DNA from: Brienomyrus brachyistius | Taxonomy: Eukaryota > Chordata > Actinopteri > Osteoglossiformes > Mormyridae | Reading direction: 5' to 3' | Length of the DNA: 64,000 bases | Assembly: GCF_023856365.1 (NCBI RefSeq) | Contig: NC_064543.1 | Coordinates: 2,191,952 to 2,255,951, forward strand | Shown: positions 62,752 to 64,000 of the stretch, in pieces | How positions within the stretch are numbered: the stretch's first letter is position 1 | Layout: the number at the start of each line of letters is the position of its first letter | Made by a program: the position numbers and the translations under genes | The notes under the pieces: generated by a model | Seen by the model: only the letters and a program-made list of their open reading frames with translations | Database searches by the model: none | Told to the model about the DNA's origin: nothing

Positions 62752-63393
62752 TCATTATTATTATTTTTGAAAAAAAATATTTTTTAATTATTACAAAAAG
62801 CTTATACTGAATTTATCACTAAATGAAGAGGATTCTTAAATTACTAATGAATCGATTTGTTTTAGGACGCAGGTAACGGGTACAAACGGCTGCAGTCCCC
62901 AAGTTTCCAAAAAAGTGCCACACCTGTACTTAAATTAGACGTAAAGTCCAATAACCCTCGATATTACCCGCAGGCTATGTTAAATACCGTGCGGAATGAT
63001 TCACTTTAACGTTTTATGCATTAATTAGCAATATCTTTCTACTTTACATGATTATAAAGCAAAATGTATGTTCATGAATGTAAGCGTCATTTCCCTCACA
63101 GTTTACCCTTAAATATGTGAATTATCAGTTTGCAAACATTCAAGTTGTCTTACCATAGTGTACCACCTATTGCCTTATGACGATTATACTAAATAATTAT
63201 GAGTTTGTGAAACTTATTTTTCAGTGATAGATTCAGTTACCCGAAACACGTTGGACTGTATAAGTAGAACGCAGTGCAAACATATGAAGTTTTAACTTCT
63301 GAACAAAGCTGAACAAATCATGCATTAACTTAGTCAAAAATATTCAAATAACGCAATCCTAAACACTTCATTATAAGAAAAAGATTAATTTAC

Positions 63394-63560
63394 CATACTT
63401 ATAATCCCGAGGTTTCTGCTCCAGACTATCCCTGCCATCCAGCTCCGTGCTCCGCCGCGGGTAAGCTGATGCAGCAGCTGCAGGGGAACCACCTCCTCCG
63501 GAGGCCACGTCTCACGACAGGAACCAAACTTCCTTACAGTCACACGAACCGAATAAAAGG
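63394..63560 (-). other. slc39a13: slc39a13 probable non-coding exon 1
   Basis: CpG-rich sequence ending on the minus strand in ATTATAAGTATG|GTAAAT. The donor GTAAAT is preferred here, and GTATGG five bases earlier is an alternative. The frame that is open on the minus strand here (67 codons) runs through the donor to a stop and has no conserved resemblance, so the exon is taken as 5' UTR. The upper end is uncertain. Confidence 0.5.
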
Positions 63561-63660
63561 GAGCACTTCCGGTCGATGCCGTCATCACGTGGGCCCAAGA
63601 GAGTAGGAGCTGTTAGTGACCGCCCTCCCCCGGCCGGTTTGAACGTAATTCTTCTCGCTA
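63560..63660 (-). promoter_or_regulatory. slc39a13: slc39a13 CpG-rich promoter
   Basis: A CpG-rich stretch with no TATA box. It contains CACTTCCGG at 63,564-63,572 (an ETS-type CCGGAAGTG on the minus strand) and the E-box CACGTG at 63,586-63,591 inside TCACGTGGG. Both are common in CpG-island housekeeping promoters. The transcription start is probably near 63,550-63,600. Site calls are by eye. Confidence 0.55.
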
Positions 63661-64000
63661 CTTTTTGATCAAATTGTCCCAATTGTCCCAATACCCTGAA
63701 ATTGTCGGTTTGTACGATAATTACACGCTTAATAGCACAATAACATATTGTCACTGTATGGGTACAACGAGATGCCCTTCTGTTGAAGCCTCAGTAAAGA
63801 CTGTAAAGTTTAAGAATATAGAATAGAATAACATAATAATCACAGTGTAATGTAGTTTTAACCGTATTATTTATTTAGCGCCATATTCCCTTCTATCTCA
63901 GTCGTGTTCCTGGCTTAACGGCAATTCGGTAATTATCTTACTCCAAGATTTATTTCTTTCAATTTTATTAGTGTCAAACACGTTATCAACAATCATTTTG
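63661..64000. other. Upstream flank, non-coding
   Basis: AT-rich sequence with no recognised gene. If another gene starts divergently, it lies beyond the window. Confidence 0.4.

Noticed and set aside
63385..63588. 67-codon minus-strand frame at the slc39a13 promoter
   Set aside because: It runs through the likely donor of the first exon and lacks resemblance to ZIP13. It is better explained as 5' UTR and intron.

Overview
This window is nuclear DNA from a ray-finned fish, most likely a teleost. Three things point there: two vertebrate genes with GT-AG introns and fish-like sequence, many simple repeats of fish type (CA, CATC, poly-G), and a dense load of fish-type transposon and SINE debris. 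Some repeat families recall bony-tongue fishes, but I cannot fix the lineage from sequence alone. Nothing prokaryotic or viral was recognised.

Layout. Positions 1-27,300 hold no gene I can support. They contain gene-desert DNA with AT-rich stretches that look like conserved regulatory elements, small DNA-transposon derivatives, two relics resembling one transposase family, and three minisatellites (38 bp, 41 bp, 32 bp). From 40,644 down to 27,309 on the minus strand lies a four-exon gene for a TMEM178B-like four-pass membrane protein (297 aa). Its first exon sits in a CpG-rich promoter. Its second intron carries a 2.4 kb, 45-unit, 54-bp GC-rich minisatellite that ends only about 55 bp from the exon 2 donor. 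Its first intron (32.8-40.2 kb) contains a decayed LINE, a fish SINE and a duplicated unidentified repeat.

Between the two genes (41-47 kb) there is a nested transposon: a 5'-truncated non-LTR retrotransposon on the minus strand, flanked by a perfect 14-bp target-site duplication, inserted at the 3' tail of an older L2-like LINE fragment. From about 63.6 kb down to 49,215 on the minus strand is slc39a13 (ZIP13, a zinc transporter of the early secretory pathway). Nine coding exons could be joined without a frame break to give 379 aa. A non-coding first exon lies in a CpG-rich promoter with an ETS-type site and a CACGTG E-box.

The two genes are in tandem on the same strand, with 8.6 kb between the slc39a13 stop and the tmem178b start. 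No functional link between them is evident. I found no unknown multi-gene system. The most interesting structures are the intronic 54-bp minisatellite with its internal 9-unit duplication, a minisatellite that seems to have grown out of a palindromic MITE, and the nested LINE insertion.
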